DNA of 51,680 nt from Sphingomonadales bacterium (lineage in GTDB: Bacteria > Pseudomonadota > Alphaproteobacteria > Sphingomonadales > Sphingomonadaceae). The stretch spans positions 1 to 51,680 of the forward strand of contig CANIRZ010000010.1 in assembly GCA_947470185.1 (NCBI GenBank), in the 5' to 3' direction. Each line of letters opens with the position of its first letter. Position 1 is the first letter of the stretch. Below, piece after piece: positions 34,433 through 42,851 of this stretch. Under the pieces are notes generated by a model that saw nothing but the letters and a program-made list of their open reading frames with translations, was not told where the DNA came from and did no database searches. Position numbers and translations under genes: made by a program.

Positions 34433-36946
34433 ATGCGTATCGGGAAAAGTGCACTCCTCTCATCGATAGCAGTCAGCGTTTTGGTGCCTTCAACGGCATT
34501 TGCGCAGGCCGCCGAAGAGGGCGTAGAAGCGGAAGAAATCATTGTAACGGCGCGCCGCCAAAATGAACGGCTTGTTGATGTGCCTGCTTCGGTCACCGTT
34601 ATAGACGCCGCGGCACTTGCAAGAACCGGTGCAGATAATGCGCAGGGCTTTGCCCAATTGACGCCGGGTGTCACAATCGTGACGGGCACTGCCGAGGCTG
34701 GCGATACCCAAATCAACATTCGCGGCATCAACGGTGCGCGTGATGCGGAAAGTTCCGTTGCACTCGTGGTCGACGGTATTTTAAAAACCAACACCGCGCA
34801 GTTGAACCAGACCCAAGGCACGCTGCGTCAGATTGAAATTCTGAAAGGTCCGCAAGGCGCCATTTATGGCCGAAACGCGGCTGCAGGTGCGATTGTTGTT
34901 TCTACGGTCAAGCCAGGTGACACGCTCGAAGGCGCTGTCAAATTCAGCTACGCCAATGAACAGACGATAGAGGGTTCGGCTTATGTTTCATCGCCCTTGG
35001 GCGATAATGCCGGTTTCGTACTTTCGGGCAATTACCGGACAACAGACGGATTTTACCGCAACCTGTATCTTGGCCGCAAAGTCGTCGATGATCAGAAAGT
35101 ATTCTCGATTGACGGCCGTTTCATGGCGCAATTGGGTGATGCAACCGATCTCGATGTAAAGGCACGCTATTCAAAACTGTCCGGCGCGTCGATCAACTTC
35201 AACTCGGTGTTCCATATCCAAGCGTTTGGCGGCGCATTCTTTGAAGATGTTGATGCCCATGAACTTCGGTATTACAGCAATATCCGGCCAACTAACGACC
35301 AACGGACAATTGATTTTTCGGCGAAGATTGATCACGACTTCGGCGCGACACGGCTGACCGCATGGGCGCTGTATTCCGATGTGGACCAAAACCTCACTGC
35401 AGATGGCACTTCGGCCGATTTCGCTCGCTATATTTCACCAGCTTTGGGTGCGCCTTCCAACGCGACCAATCTGGCTGTTCAGAACAAATGCTTTGCTACA
35501 ACTGCGGCGTTGACCGGATTTCCGTTGAACGCACCGGGCTTCATCGGTCAGGTCCCGGTACCGTTCATTTTTGCACCGGCAACAGGCTCGACCTTTGGTG
35601 CCTACAGCCCCACAACCTGCGATGGCACGCAGCTTCAGATCCGGAATCAAAAAGACATCAGCGGAGAAATCCGATTGGCGTCGAATGACGGCGGGCCGTT
35701 GGATTGGCAATTGGGCGTCTACGGCCTTCATATCGACCGAACGGTTGGCGTGAGCCTTGGCGCTGATTTGGGTCAGGGTGTTAGCACGGCTTTGTATAAT
35801 GCACCGGGCAGCAGCAACCCAACATCGCAATTGTTCAACGATACTTTCAAAACTGACGTCTACGCTGCATTTGGATCAGTCGACTATAAAATGTCTGATA
35901 TGTTCAAAGCAGGCTTTGCATTGCGTTATGACGTCGAGGACCGGACAACGTCCAACCTCGTGCCCAATGTATCTGACCCAATAACGGGTGCTAAGATTAA
36001 CCCGGGCCTACCTGCAACAGGTGGAATTGCGGATAAATCGGCTAGCTTCAAACAGCTGGAGCCAAAGGTCACGTTAAGCTTCATGCCTAACAGCTCGACC
36101 AATATTTATGCTAACTGGGGTATTGGTTTCAAATCAGGTGGTTTCAACAACACAGGGTCGTCTGCCTTGGTGAATGCCAACTTTAATATTCCAGCAATCG
36201 GCGCCGGCGTTACAATTAATGACCAGTTCCGCAAGGAACGGTCGAGCTCGTTCGAAGCCGGTATCAAGGGTTCATTGTTTGATAACCGTGTGACATTTGA
36301 CCTTGCCGGTTATTATACCAAAATCTCGGACATGCAGTTCTTTGAATTCTTCGTCGGATCATTTGGCTTGCTTCGCGTTGTATCGAACATCGACAAGGTT
36401 GATGTGAAGGGCGTCGAATTGAACACCTCAGCGAAGATCATCGATGGCTGGAAGGTATTTGGCTCGGTCAACTTGACCGATAGCGAAATCAAGAAGAATA
36501 CCTCGCGGCCTTACACGGTAGGCAACAAATCGCCGTATACCGCGGATTATACGATTAACCTTGGAAGCCAGATTGACGCGCCTCTTAACGATAGCATCGA
36601 CGTGGTCCTCCGGGCCGATTATCGCATTACCGGCGCGACATGGTTCCACACCGTTCAGGATCAGACACGGTCAACGATCTTCAGTCAGTTGCTGCCGATC
36701 TCTGCGCTGAAACTGCCCGGTGCTGTTGGCAATGCCAATTACAGCGTTGCAAAGCGTGATCCATTCGGCGTTCTCAATCTGCGCGTCGGCCTTGAAGGTG
36801 ACAACTGGAACGTAACCGCGTTTGCCGACAACTTGCTTGACCGCAAATATATCAACGAAGCGATCCCTGCTATTGAGTTTGGCGGTTCCTTCATCTCACC
36901 GGGCGCGCGGCGCTTGATGGGTGTTGAGGTCGGCTATAAGTTTTAA
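34433..36946 (+). CDS. TonB-dependent outer-membrane receptor
   Basis: A signal peptide (MRIGKSALLSSIAVSVLVPSTAFA) precedes a TonB-box region (EEIIVTARRQNERLVDVPASV) and a plug domain over about residues 40-165 with VDGILKTNTAQ and LRQIEILKGPQGAIYGRNAAAG. The remaining ~670 residues form the beta-barrel, ending GARRLMGVEVGYKF with the expected terminal Phe. The length of 837 is usual. GGGGTAAG before the ATG is the ribosome site. The ligand is not predictable; position next to gntR and a shared operator suggest import of the substrate of the hyu arm. Confidence 0.95.
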   Translation: MRIGKSALLSSIAVSVLVPSTAFAQAAEEGVEAEEIIVTARRQNERLVDVPASVTVIDAAALARTGADNAQGFAQLTPGVTIVTGTAEAGDTQINIRGINGARDAESSVALVVDGILKTNTAQLNQTQGTLRQIEILKGPQGAIYGRNAAAGAIVVSTVKPGDTLEGAVKFSYANEQTIEGSAYVSSPLGDNAGFVLSGNYRTTDGFYRNLYLGRKVVDDQKVFSIDGRFMAQLGDATDLDVKARYSKLSGASINFNSVFHIQAFGGAFFEDVDAHELRYYSNIRPTNDQRTIDFSAKIDHDFGATRLTAWALYSDVDQNLTADGTSADFARYISPALGAPSNATNLAVQNKCFATTAALTGFPLNAPGFIGQVPVPFIFAPATGSTFGAYSPTTCDGTQLQIRNQKDISGEIRLASNDGGPLDWQLGVYGLHIDRTVGVSLGADLGQGVSTALYNAPGSSNPTSQLFNDTFKTDVYAAFGSVDYKMSDMFKAGFALRYDVEDRTTSNLVPNVSDPITGAKINPGLPATGGIADKSASFKQLEPKVTLSFMPNSSTNIYANWGIGFKSGGFNNTGSSALVNANFNIPAIGAGVTINDQFRKERSSSFEAGIKGSLFDNRVTFDLAGYYTKISDMQFFEFFVGSFGLLRVVSNIDKVDVKGVELNTSAKIIDGWKVFGSVNLTDSEIKKNTSRPYTVGNKSPYTADYTINLGSQIDAPLNDSIDVVLRADYRITGATWFHTVQDQTRSTIFSQLLPISALKLPGAVGNANYSVAKRDPFGVLNLRVGLEGDNWNVTAFADNLLDRKYINEAIPAIEFGGSFISPGARRLMGVEVGYKF

Positions 36947-36996
36947 TCAAAACACGATCAGATTTGCTGTAAAAGCAACCCATAGGCCTATGCTAA

Positions 36997-37027
36997 CCGG
37001 CATGAATCTTTAGGGGGTTCATGCCGG
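36997..37027. repeat. 10-bp perfect inverted repeat (hairpin) after TonB receptor
   Basis: CCGGCATGAA (36997-37006) and TTCATGCCGG (37018-37027) pair perfectly around an 11-nt loop. No T-run follows on either strand, so it is not a standard intrinsic terminator, though it may stabilise or attenuate the receptor transcript. The right arm covers the stop codon of the small minus-strand ORF. Confidence 0.6.
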
Positions 37028-37117
37028 GTAGAAGCCGGCAAAATTCTGCTTTTCTCCTGTGTGCCCGAAGGACTCGAAGACATGGCGCCAGGCGCCGGGG
37101 TGATCGACCTGCTCCAT
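37019..37117 (-). other. 32-residue ORF, possible gene remnant
   Basis: The frame reads MEQVDHPGAWRHVFESFGHT... and ends FYPA. Its composition is higher in GC than the flanks and looks protein-like (His, Trp, Phe-rich), but no ribosome site is obvious and the frame is closed by TAG about 24 bp upstream. It may be the tail of a lost gene or mobile element. I do not recognise a family. Confidence 0.25.
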
Positions 37118-37268
37118 CGAAACAAGCGATTCCCTCTGCTAATTCGATAGTAATTTAACTAATAGTTAGCATTAAAAAATAGCATAACTGTGATTTGCGG
37201 CTCAATATAATTGCCGCATTGCCACTTGTTCTGACATATCAGGGTCATCGTAAAATAGGATGGATTGC

Positions 37269-39776
37269 ATGAAGACGACGGCACGTGCGGTGGTTATTGG
37301 CGGCGGCGTAGTCGGCGTTAGCACCTTGTATCACCTCGCCAAAATGGGGTGGAGCGACGTTGTCTTGCTTGAACGCAAGGAACTGACCTCGGGTTCGACA
37401 TGGCATGCGGCGGGGTTACTGCCTCTCTTCAATCTCAGCTATTCCGTCGGTAAGCTGCATCAATATTCGGTGGCTTTGTACCCCAGCTTGGAAGCCGAAA
37501 CTGGGCTGCATGCGGGAATGTCGCAGGTCACTAACATCCGGTTGGCGACGACCAAGGACCGGATGGATGAGTATCATTATTATGCGGGTGTTGCGCGAAC
37601 AATCGGCGTTGATGTCAATTTCTTGACGCCGGACCAAGTCAAGGACATCTGGCCGCTGGCCAATATGGATGGCGTGATCGGGGCAATCCAGCATCCCGAT
37701 GACGGCTATATACAGCCGGCTGACCTTACCCAAGCACTGGCCAAAGGCGCGCGGCAGCGCGGAGCGACCATTTACCGCAACACCACGGTTACCGGCATCA
37801 CGCAGCAACCTAATGGCGAATGGCTGATCTCGACAGATCAGGGCGATATTACAGCCGAGCATGTAATATCCTGTTCAGGCAACTTCGCGCGACAAACAGG
37901 GGCGATGGTTGGATTGGACATTCCGGTCATACCCGTTGAGCACCAATATTTAGTTACCGAACAGCATCCCGAAATCATGGCGCGCAAAAAGGCTGGTCTG
38001 CCGGAAATGGGCGTGTTGCGCGAATCCGATGCCAGTTATTACATGCGGGAGGAAGCCGGCGGTCTGTTGCTTGGGCCGTATGAGGTTGGCGCGCCCGCTT
38101 GCTACGTTGACGGCCCTGCCGCGAACAGTGAATATGAATTATTCCCCGATGCGCTTGAGCGCCTTGAACCCTATATCGTGGCGGCCATGAACCGCGTGCC
38201 CGCCTTTGGCGAAGTGGGTATTAAGAAAGTCTATAACGGCGCCATTGCGTATACGCCCGACGGCTCGCCGATAATCGGACCGGCATGGGGGCTCAAAAAC
38301 TTCTGGTTGAACGAAGGCCATAGTTTTGGGATCACTGCCGCAGGCGGCGCGGGTTGGCAATTGGCGCATTGGATTGTCGATGGCGAGCCGACGATCGACA
38401 TGATGGGTGTCGATCCACGGCGCTTTGGCGATTATGCCGGCAGGGGCTTTCTGATTGAAAAGAATGAGGAGGCCTATGCCAAGGTCTTCACGGTGCATTA
38501 TCCTGATGAAGAGCGCGAAGCGGGGCGGGCATTGCGGCGCACGCCGTGTTATGACCGGATGAAAGCGCTTGGCGGGGTGTTTGGCAGCGTCTTTGGTTGG
38601 GAGCGCCCCAACTGGTTTGCGCCCGCTGGTTATGCGTTAACCGCTGCCGATCTCGACAAGCCCGATGTGTTGTTGAACGACAATCATCCCGTCGTGCCAG
38701 ACGAACCTGTTCGTGAAAAATGGTCGTTCCGCCGTTCCAACTATTTCGAACATGTAGGCAATGAATGCCTGAATGTGACCAAGCATGTCGGCATTCAGGA
38801 TATGAGCGCTTTTGCCAAATGCGAAATATCGGGGCCGGGGGCAGAAGGCTGGCTTGACCAATTGCTGACAAATGCGGTGCCCAAAAAGGTCGGACGCGTC
38901 ACTTTGTCCTATCTGCTCACGCAGAACGGCGGCGTGCGGAGCGAGTTCACGGTTTATAAGGCGGCGCCACAGCGTTATTATCTGGTGTCGGCAGGGGCGT
39001 ATGAGCGGCACGACCATGATTATCTGAAAAAGGCCATGCCAAGAGATGGTTCAGTCAATTTCGAACGACTGACAACGGCGATGGGCGTACTTGTGCTCGC
39101 TGGTCCACGGTCACGCGATGTGCTGGCGAAGCTTACCGATACGGATTTGTCAAACGAGGCTTTCCCATGGCTGACCGGCAAAAAAATGAGCATTGGTCTG
39201 GCACCTGTAGACGCGCTGCGGGTTAATTTCATTGGTGAGTTGGGTTGGGAAATCCACCATCCTATTGAAATGCAGAATTATATTTTCGACAGATTGATGG
39301 AGGCCGGCGCTGCGTTTGACATTAAGCCATTTGGCATCCGCGCGATGACTTCGATGGCGCTGGAAAAAAGCTATAAGCTTATCCCGCGCGAATTGTCGGT
39401 TGAATATTCCGCTTATGAAAGTGGCTTGGACCGGTTCATCAGCCTCAAAAAACCGTCATTTTTTGGACGGGAAGCCCTGCTTGCGTGGAAAGAACGCGGC
39501 AGCGTGAACCATTTGGTTACGATGGAGGTACATAACGTCACCGATGCGGACGCACGCGGGTCAGAACCGATTTATCAGGGAGATGATATTGTCGGTCGCG
39601 TGACATCGGGCGGCTATGGCTGGCGCGTCGGCAAGTCGCTTGCCCTTGCGATGGTCCGGCCAGATTTGGCGGTCCCTGGCACAGAGTTAGAAATCACAAT
39701 ATTAGGGGTTCGCCATAAAGCGACAATCATAACCGACTCTCCCTTCGACCCAGACAACAACGCACTGAGGAGCTAA
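37269..39776 (+). CDS. Dimethylglycine/sarcosine-dehydrogenase-like FAD-GcvT protein
   Basis: The 835-residue protein has an N-terminal FAD-binding domain (VVIGGGVVGVSTLYHLA, residues 8-24) with GSTWHAAGLL, whose His46 matches the covalent FAD-binding His of mammalian dimethylglycine dehydrogenase. The C-terminal half is an FAO_M plus GcvT-type folate-binding region (LAGPRSRDVLAKLTD, FIGELGWEIHHPIEMQ). Such enzymes oxidise N-methyl groups and pass formaldehyde to tetrahydrofolate. ATG 37269 is preferred over 37260 because AGGATGG lies just upstream. It heads an eight-gene operon; dimethylglycine is the best substrate guess. Confidence 0.88.
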   Translation: MKTTARAVVIGGGVVGVSTLYHLAKMGWSDVVLLERKELTSGSTWHAAGLLPLFNLSYSVGKLHQYSVALYPSLEAETGLHAGMSQVTNIRLATTKDRMDEYHYYAGVARTIGVDVNFLTPDQVKDIWPLANMDGVIGAIQHPDDGYIQPADLTQALAKGARQRGATIYRNTTVTGITQQPNGEWLISTDQGDITAEHVISCSGNFARQTGAMVGLDIPVIPVEHQYLVTEQHPEIMARKKAGLPEMGVLRESDASYYMREEAGGLLLGPYEVGAPACYVDGPAANSEYELFPDALERLEPYIVAAMNRVPAFGEVGIKKVYNGAIAYTPDGSPIIGPAWGLKNFWLNEGHSFGITAAGGAGWQLAHWIVDGEPTIDMMGVDPRRFGDYAGRGFLIEKNEEAYAKVFTVHYPDEEREAGRALRRTPCYDRMKALGGVFGSVFGWERPNWFAPAGYALTAADLDKPDVLLNDNHPVVPDEPVREKWSFRRSNYFEHVGNECLNVTKHVGIQDMSAFAKCEISGPGAEGWLDQLLTNAVPKKVGRVTLSYLLTQNGGVRSEFTVYKAAPQRYYLVSAGAYERHDHDYLKKAMPRDGSVNFERLTTAMGVLVLAGPRSRDVLAKLTDTDLSNEAFPWLTGKKMSIGLAPVDALRVNFIGELGWEIHHPIEMQNYIFDRLMEAGAAFDIKPFGIRAMTSMALEKSYKLIPRELSVEYSAYESGLDRFISLKKPSFFGREALLAWKERGSVNHLVTMEVHNVTDADARGSEPIYQGDDIVGRVTSGGYGWRVGKSLALAMVRPDLAVPGTELEITILGVRHKATIITDSPFDPDNNALRS

Positions 39777-39780
39777 GTCC

Positions 39781-40995
39781 GTGCTGCACCTCGCCCCGAT
39801 CGCCAACTGGCTTGCCAATGACCGAAAAGGCCATACGCTGCCGCGTGGATTGTATGTCAGCGACGAGGCGTTCGCATTCGACACGCAGGTCATGCTTAAA
39901 TCGGTCTGGTTATATGCCTGCACCGTCGCGCATGTGAAAAATGCGGGCGATTATTTCGTGTTTGAGCTGGCGGGTAACTCTATCATCATCGTGCGTGGAC
40001 GTGACAATGAAGTTCGCGCATTCTGGAACAGTTGCCGCCACCGCGGCGCGAAAATCTGTCTCGAACAGAACGGTCGTGCGCCGCGGTTGATGTGCCCTTA
40101 TCATCAATGGACTTATGGCCTCGACGGCAAGCTTCTGGCTGCGCGTAGCATGGCAGAGGATTTCGACAAGGCAGATCATGGCCTGAACCCGGTTGCGCTG
40201 GAAAATGTCGGTGGGCTGATTTTCATCTGCCTAAGCGATAATCCGCCGCCGATTGATCGTGTGAAAGCGGACATTGCGGATCAAATCGCAGTGTATGACC
40301 TCGAAAAGCTAAAGGTCGCGGTGCAGGATGATTATATCGAAGACGCCAATTGGAAACTGGTGATGGAGAATAATCGCGAATGCTATCATTGCGATGTTGG
40401 TCATCCCGAATTGATCAGCGTGCTCGGCACCACTGGCTTTGGCAAGGATGCGCCTGCCGATGATTATCTGGAAACAAAGCGTACGGAATGGCAGGCGTTG
40501 GGCATTGACCATGATGTAATCGAGTTTCCCGATGGCTGGTGGCATCGCGTCGCGCGTTTGGCATTGGCAAACGGCGCTGTGACTCAGTCGATAGATGGCA
40601 AGCTGGCCTGCCAGAAACTGATTGGGCCATTCAATGCGCCGGAAACATCGAGCCTCTCTGTCTGGACCCAGCCCAACAGTTGGCATCATTTTTGTTGCGA
40701 CCATGTGGTCACATTTTCGCTAACTCCGATTGGCCCTGACAAAACTCTTCTGCGGACGAGTTGGCTGGTGCATGAAGATGCTGTTGAAGGGATTGATTAT
40801 AATCCTGATCATCTCGCCGCGCTGTGGCGGGCAACAAACGTGCAAGACGGACATTTTTCTATGGTCAACCATCAAGGCATTGCGAATGACGGCTATGTAC
40901 AAGGGCCCTATGCAGTCGAGGAAAATCTGGTTGAGGATTTCAAAGATTTCTACGTCGACCGAGCCAAGGCGGCGTTGAAGGCGGAAACAATATGA
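39781..40995 (+). CDS. Rieske oxygenase, glycine-betaine monooxygenase (GbcA)-like
   Basis: The 404-residue protein has the [2Fe-2S] ligands C85-x-H87 (NSCRHRGAK) and C105-x2-H108 (CPYHQWTYG). The mononuclear iron site shows H203 and H208 in MENNRECYHCDVGHPEL. A Glu (E200) stands where most ring-hydroxylating oxygenases have a bridging Asp, as in demethylating oxygenases of quaternary amines. The late WLVHEDAVEGIDYNPDHLAALW segment resembles GbcA. Expected reaction: glycine betaine + O2 to dimethylglycine + formaldehyde. GTG start 5 bp after the preceding stop. No reductase partner gene is in the window. Confidence 0.87.
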   Translation: MLHLAPIANWLANDRKGHTLPRGLYVSDEAFAFDTQVMLKSVWLYACTVAHVKNAGDYFVFELAGNSIIIVRGRDNEVRAFWNSCRHRGAKICLEQNGRAPRLMCPYHQWTYGLDGKLLAARSMAEDFDKADHGLNPVALENVGGLIFICLSDNPPPIDRVKADIADQIAVYDLEKLKVAVQDDYIEDANWKLVMENNRECYHCDVGHPELISVLGTTGFGKDAPADDYLETKRTEWQALGIDHDVIEFPDGWWHRVARLALANGAVTQSIDGKLACQKLIGPFNAPETSSLSVWTQPNSWHHFCCDHVVTFSLTPIGPDKTLLRTSWLVHEDAVEGIDYNPDHLAALWRATNVQDGHFSMVNHQGIANDGYVQGPYAVEENLVEDFKDFYVDRAKAALKAETI

Positions 40996-41327
40996 CGACA
41001 CTTCCCATATCAGGCTCGATCAAGATGACGGGTGATAGCTGGAAGCCGGGCAAGCGGTCCGGTGAGACGAACCTTGCGCTTATCGATGACCCGCGCGGAT
41101 ACCGCACAATGGTAACGAAAATTGCCCCCGGCCCCTTGGGCGAGATGCACGCACATGACGAGATTGAGCAAATCTATGTCATTGAAGGTGATTTTTTTGA
41201 TGATGATGCCAGCTATGGCCCCGGCGATTTCGTGCTGCGTATGCCGGGTGCGATGCACCGCGCAGGCAGCAAAAACGGCTGTACGATGGTAATCGTTTAC
41301 GCTCCTTTGGTTGCGGGTGCCGCATGA
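40992..41327 (+). CDS. Single-domain cupin, 111 aa
   Basis: A complete metal cupin: motif 1 has H53-x-H55-x3-E59 and a Gly six residues on (EMHAHDEIEQIYVIEGDF), and motif 2 has PGAMH with H89. Its ATG overlaps the Rieske stop by four bases and its stop overlaps the soxB start by four, so it is locked into the operon. The role is unknown. Candidates are binding or detoxifying formaldehyde adducts, helping oxygenase assembly, or a step on a side substrate. No DNA-binding domain is present. Confidence 0.85.
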   Translation: MTTLPISGSIKMTGDSWKPGKRSGETNLALIDDPRGYRTMVTKIAPGPLGEMHAHDEIEQIYVIEGDFFDDDASYGPGDFVLRMPGAMHRAGSKNGCTMVIVYAPLVAGAA

Positions 41328-42577
41328 CCCGCTTCAGCGCATTCAGCCTCTTTGCCAAAGCGTTAAGCGGGCATCAGGATTGGCCCGAACAATGGCCCGA
41401 CGCGGCACCCAAGCCCGCTTATGATGCGATCATCGTCGGCGGAGGTGGGCATGGTCTTGGCGCGGCATATTATCTCGCAAAGAAATACGGGATTACCAAT
41501 GTTGCAGTGCTTGAAAAGGGCTGGATCGGTGGCGGCAATACCGGACGCAACACAACGATCATCCGTTCCAACTATCTCTATGATGAAAGCGCGCATCTTT
41601 ATGATCACGCGGTCAAGCTGTGGGATGGCCTCAGTCAGGAACTCAATTACAACATCATGTATTCCAAGCGTGGCGTCATGATGCTCGCGCACAATGTGCA
41701 TGATGTGCAAAGCCTTCAGCGCCATATCAACGCCAACCGGCTGAATGGCGTTGATAATGAATGGCTCACGCCCGAACAGGCCAAAGCTTATTGTCCGCCT
41801 TTGAATATCGCACCAGATGCGCGGCATCCGGTATTGGGTGCGGCGCTGCAACGGCGTGGCGGCACGGCGCGTCATGACTCGGTCGCTTGGGGCTATGCCC
41901 GTGCGGCAGCTGCTTTGGGTGTTGATATCATTCAGAATTGCGCTGTCACGGGTATCCGCCGCGGTGCCGATGGCGCGGTAGAGGGTGTGGAAACAACGCG
42001 CGGCTATATCGCCTCCAAGCGCGTGGGCGTTTCGGCGGCGGGCAACAGCTCGGTAGTTATGCAAATGGCTGGCCTCGATTTTCCTCTTGAAAGCTACCCG
42101 TTGCAGGCACTGGTTTCCGAGCCCATCAAGCCGACTTTCCCCTGCGTGGTGATGTCTAACACCGTCCACGCCTATATGAGCCAATCGGACAAAGGCGAGT
42201 TGGTGATCGGTGCTGGAACGGACCAATATGTGAGCTATTCGCAACGCGGCGCACTGCAGATTGTTGAACATACGCTGGCTGCAATTTGCGAGATTTTCCC
42301 GATTTATCGGCGGATGCGGATGCTGCGGACATGGGGTGGTATCGTCGATGTGACACCCGATCGCTCACCGATATTGGGCAAGACGCCGGTCAAGGGGCTC
42401 TACGTCAATTGTGGCTGGGGCACGGGTGGGTTTAAGGCCACGCCGGGCGCGGGAGATTTGCTGGCCTATACGATGGCCAAAGACGAACCGCACAAAATCA
42501 ACGCCCCGTTCAATCTTGACCGTTTTCGCAATGGTCGGTTGATCGACGAAGCGGCAGCAGCAGCAGTGGCGCACTAA
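41324..42577 (+). CDS. soxB: Sarcosine oxidase beta subunit
   Basis: The 417-residue flavoprotein carries the FAD motif IIVGGGGHGLGAAYYLAKKYG near residue 37, EKGWIGGGNTGRNTTIIRSNY, and GGTARHDSVAWGYARAA, whose His184 fits the covalent FMN site of SoxB. The C-terminal NCGWGTGGFKATPGAG is also characteristic. Beta binds sarcosine and oxidises it to glycine, giving hydrogen peroxide and, with folate, 5,10-methylene-tetrahydrofolate. Gene order B-D-A-G is canonical. It is coupled by ATGA to the cupin gene. Confidence 0.96.
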   Translation: MTRFSAFSLFAKALSGHQDWPEQWPDAAPKPAYDAIIVGGGGHGLGAAYYLAKKYGITNVAVLEKGWIGGGNTGRNTTIIRSNYLYDESAHLYDHAVKLWDGLSQELNYNIMYSKRGVMMLAHNVHDVQSLQRHINANRLNGVDNEWLTPEQAKAYCPPLNIAPDARHPVLGAALQRRGGTARHDSVAWGYARAAAALGVDIIQNCAVTGIRRGADGAVEGVETTRGYIASKRVGVSAAGNSSVVMQMAGLDFPLESYPLQALVSEPIKPTFPCVVMSNTVHAYMSQSDKGELVIGAGTDQYVSYSQRGALQIVEHTLAAICEIFPIYRRMRMLRTWGGIVDVTPDRSPILGKTPVKGLYVNCGWGTGGFKATPGAGDLLAYTMAKDEPHKINAPFNLDRFRNGRLIDEAAAAAVAH

Positions 42578-42578
42578 A

Positions 42579-42851
42579 ATGATACTGATCCATTGCCCTT
42601 ATTGTGACGAAAAGCGTCCCGAGATCGAATTCGTGAATGCAGGCCAAGCACATATATCGCGGCCACTCGACCCATCAAGTCAAACCGATGAGGAGTGGGA
42701 GGCCTATCTTTTTATCCGCGCTAACCCGCGTGGGCGGCACCATGAACGCTGGCGCCATACGTATGGTTGCGGGCGTTTCTTTAATGCGGTGCGCGACACG
42801 GTGAGCGATAAATTTGAAACAACATATAAAGCTGGGGAGCCACGCCGATGA
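42579..42851 (+). CDS. soxD: Sarcosine oxidase delta subunit
   Basis: The 90-residue subunit has the zinc site C6-x2-C9 (IHCPYCDEKRPEIEF) with H60 and C64 in RWRHTYGCGRFF, and the conserved NPRGRHHERW segment. SoxD is structural and zinc-binding within the heterotetramer. It starts 1 bp after soxB stops and overlaps soxA by ATGA. Confidence 0.95.
   Translation: MILIHCPYCDEKRPEIEFVNAGQAHISRPLDPSSQTDEEWEAYLFIRANPRGRHHERWRHTYGCGRFFNAVRDTVSDKFETTYKAGEPRR

Larger units (their letters stand above)
36947..37268. other. Gap with hairpin, short ORF remnant and AT-rich promoter region
   Basis: After the receptor stop come a 12-bp palindrome CATAGGCCTATG (36981-36992) and a 10-bp stem. A GC-richer patch (about 37019-37117) holds a small minus-strand ORF. 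From 37141 the sequence is AT-rich and contains TAACT-AAT-AGTTA (about 37155-37167), then a second TAACT near 37189, possible operator half-sites for the operon that starts at 37269. No GntR-type TTGTATACAA copy is present here. Confidence 0.45.

Noticed and set aside
41363-42271. Open frame of 302 codons opposite soxB
   Set aside because: Antisense to an intact sarcosine oxidase subunit; no ribosome site or family match.
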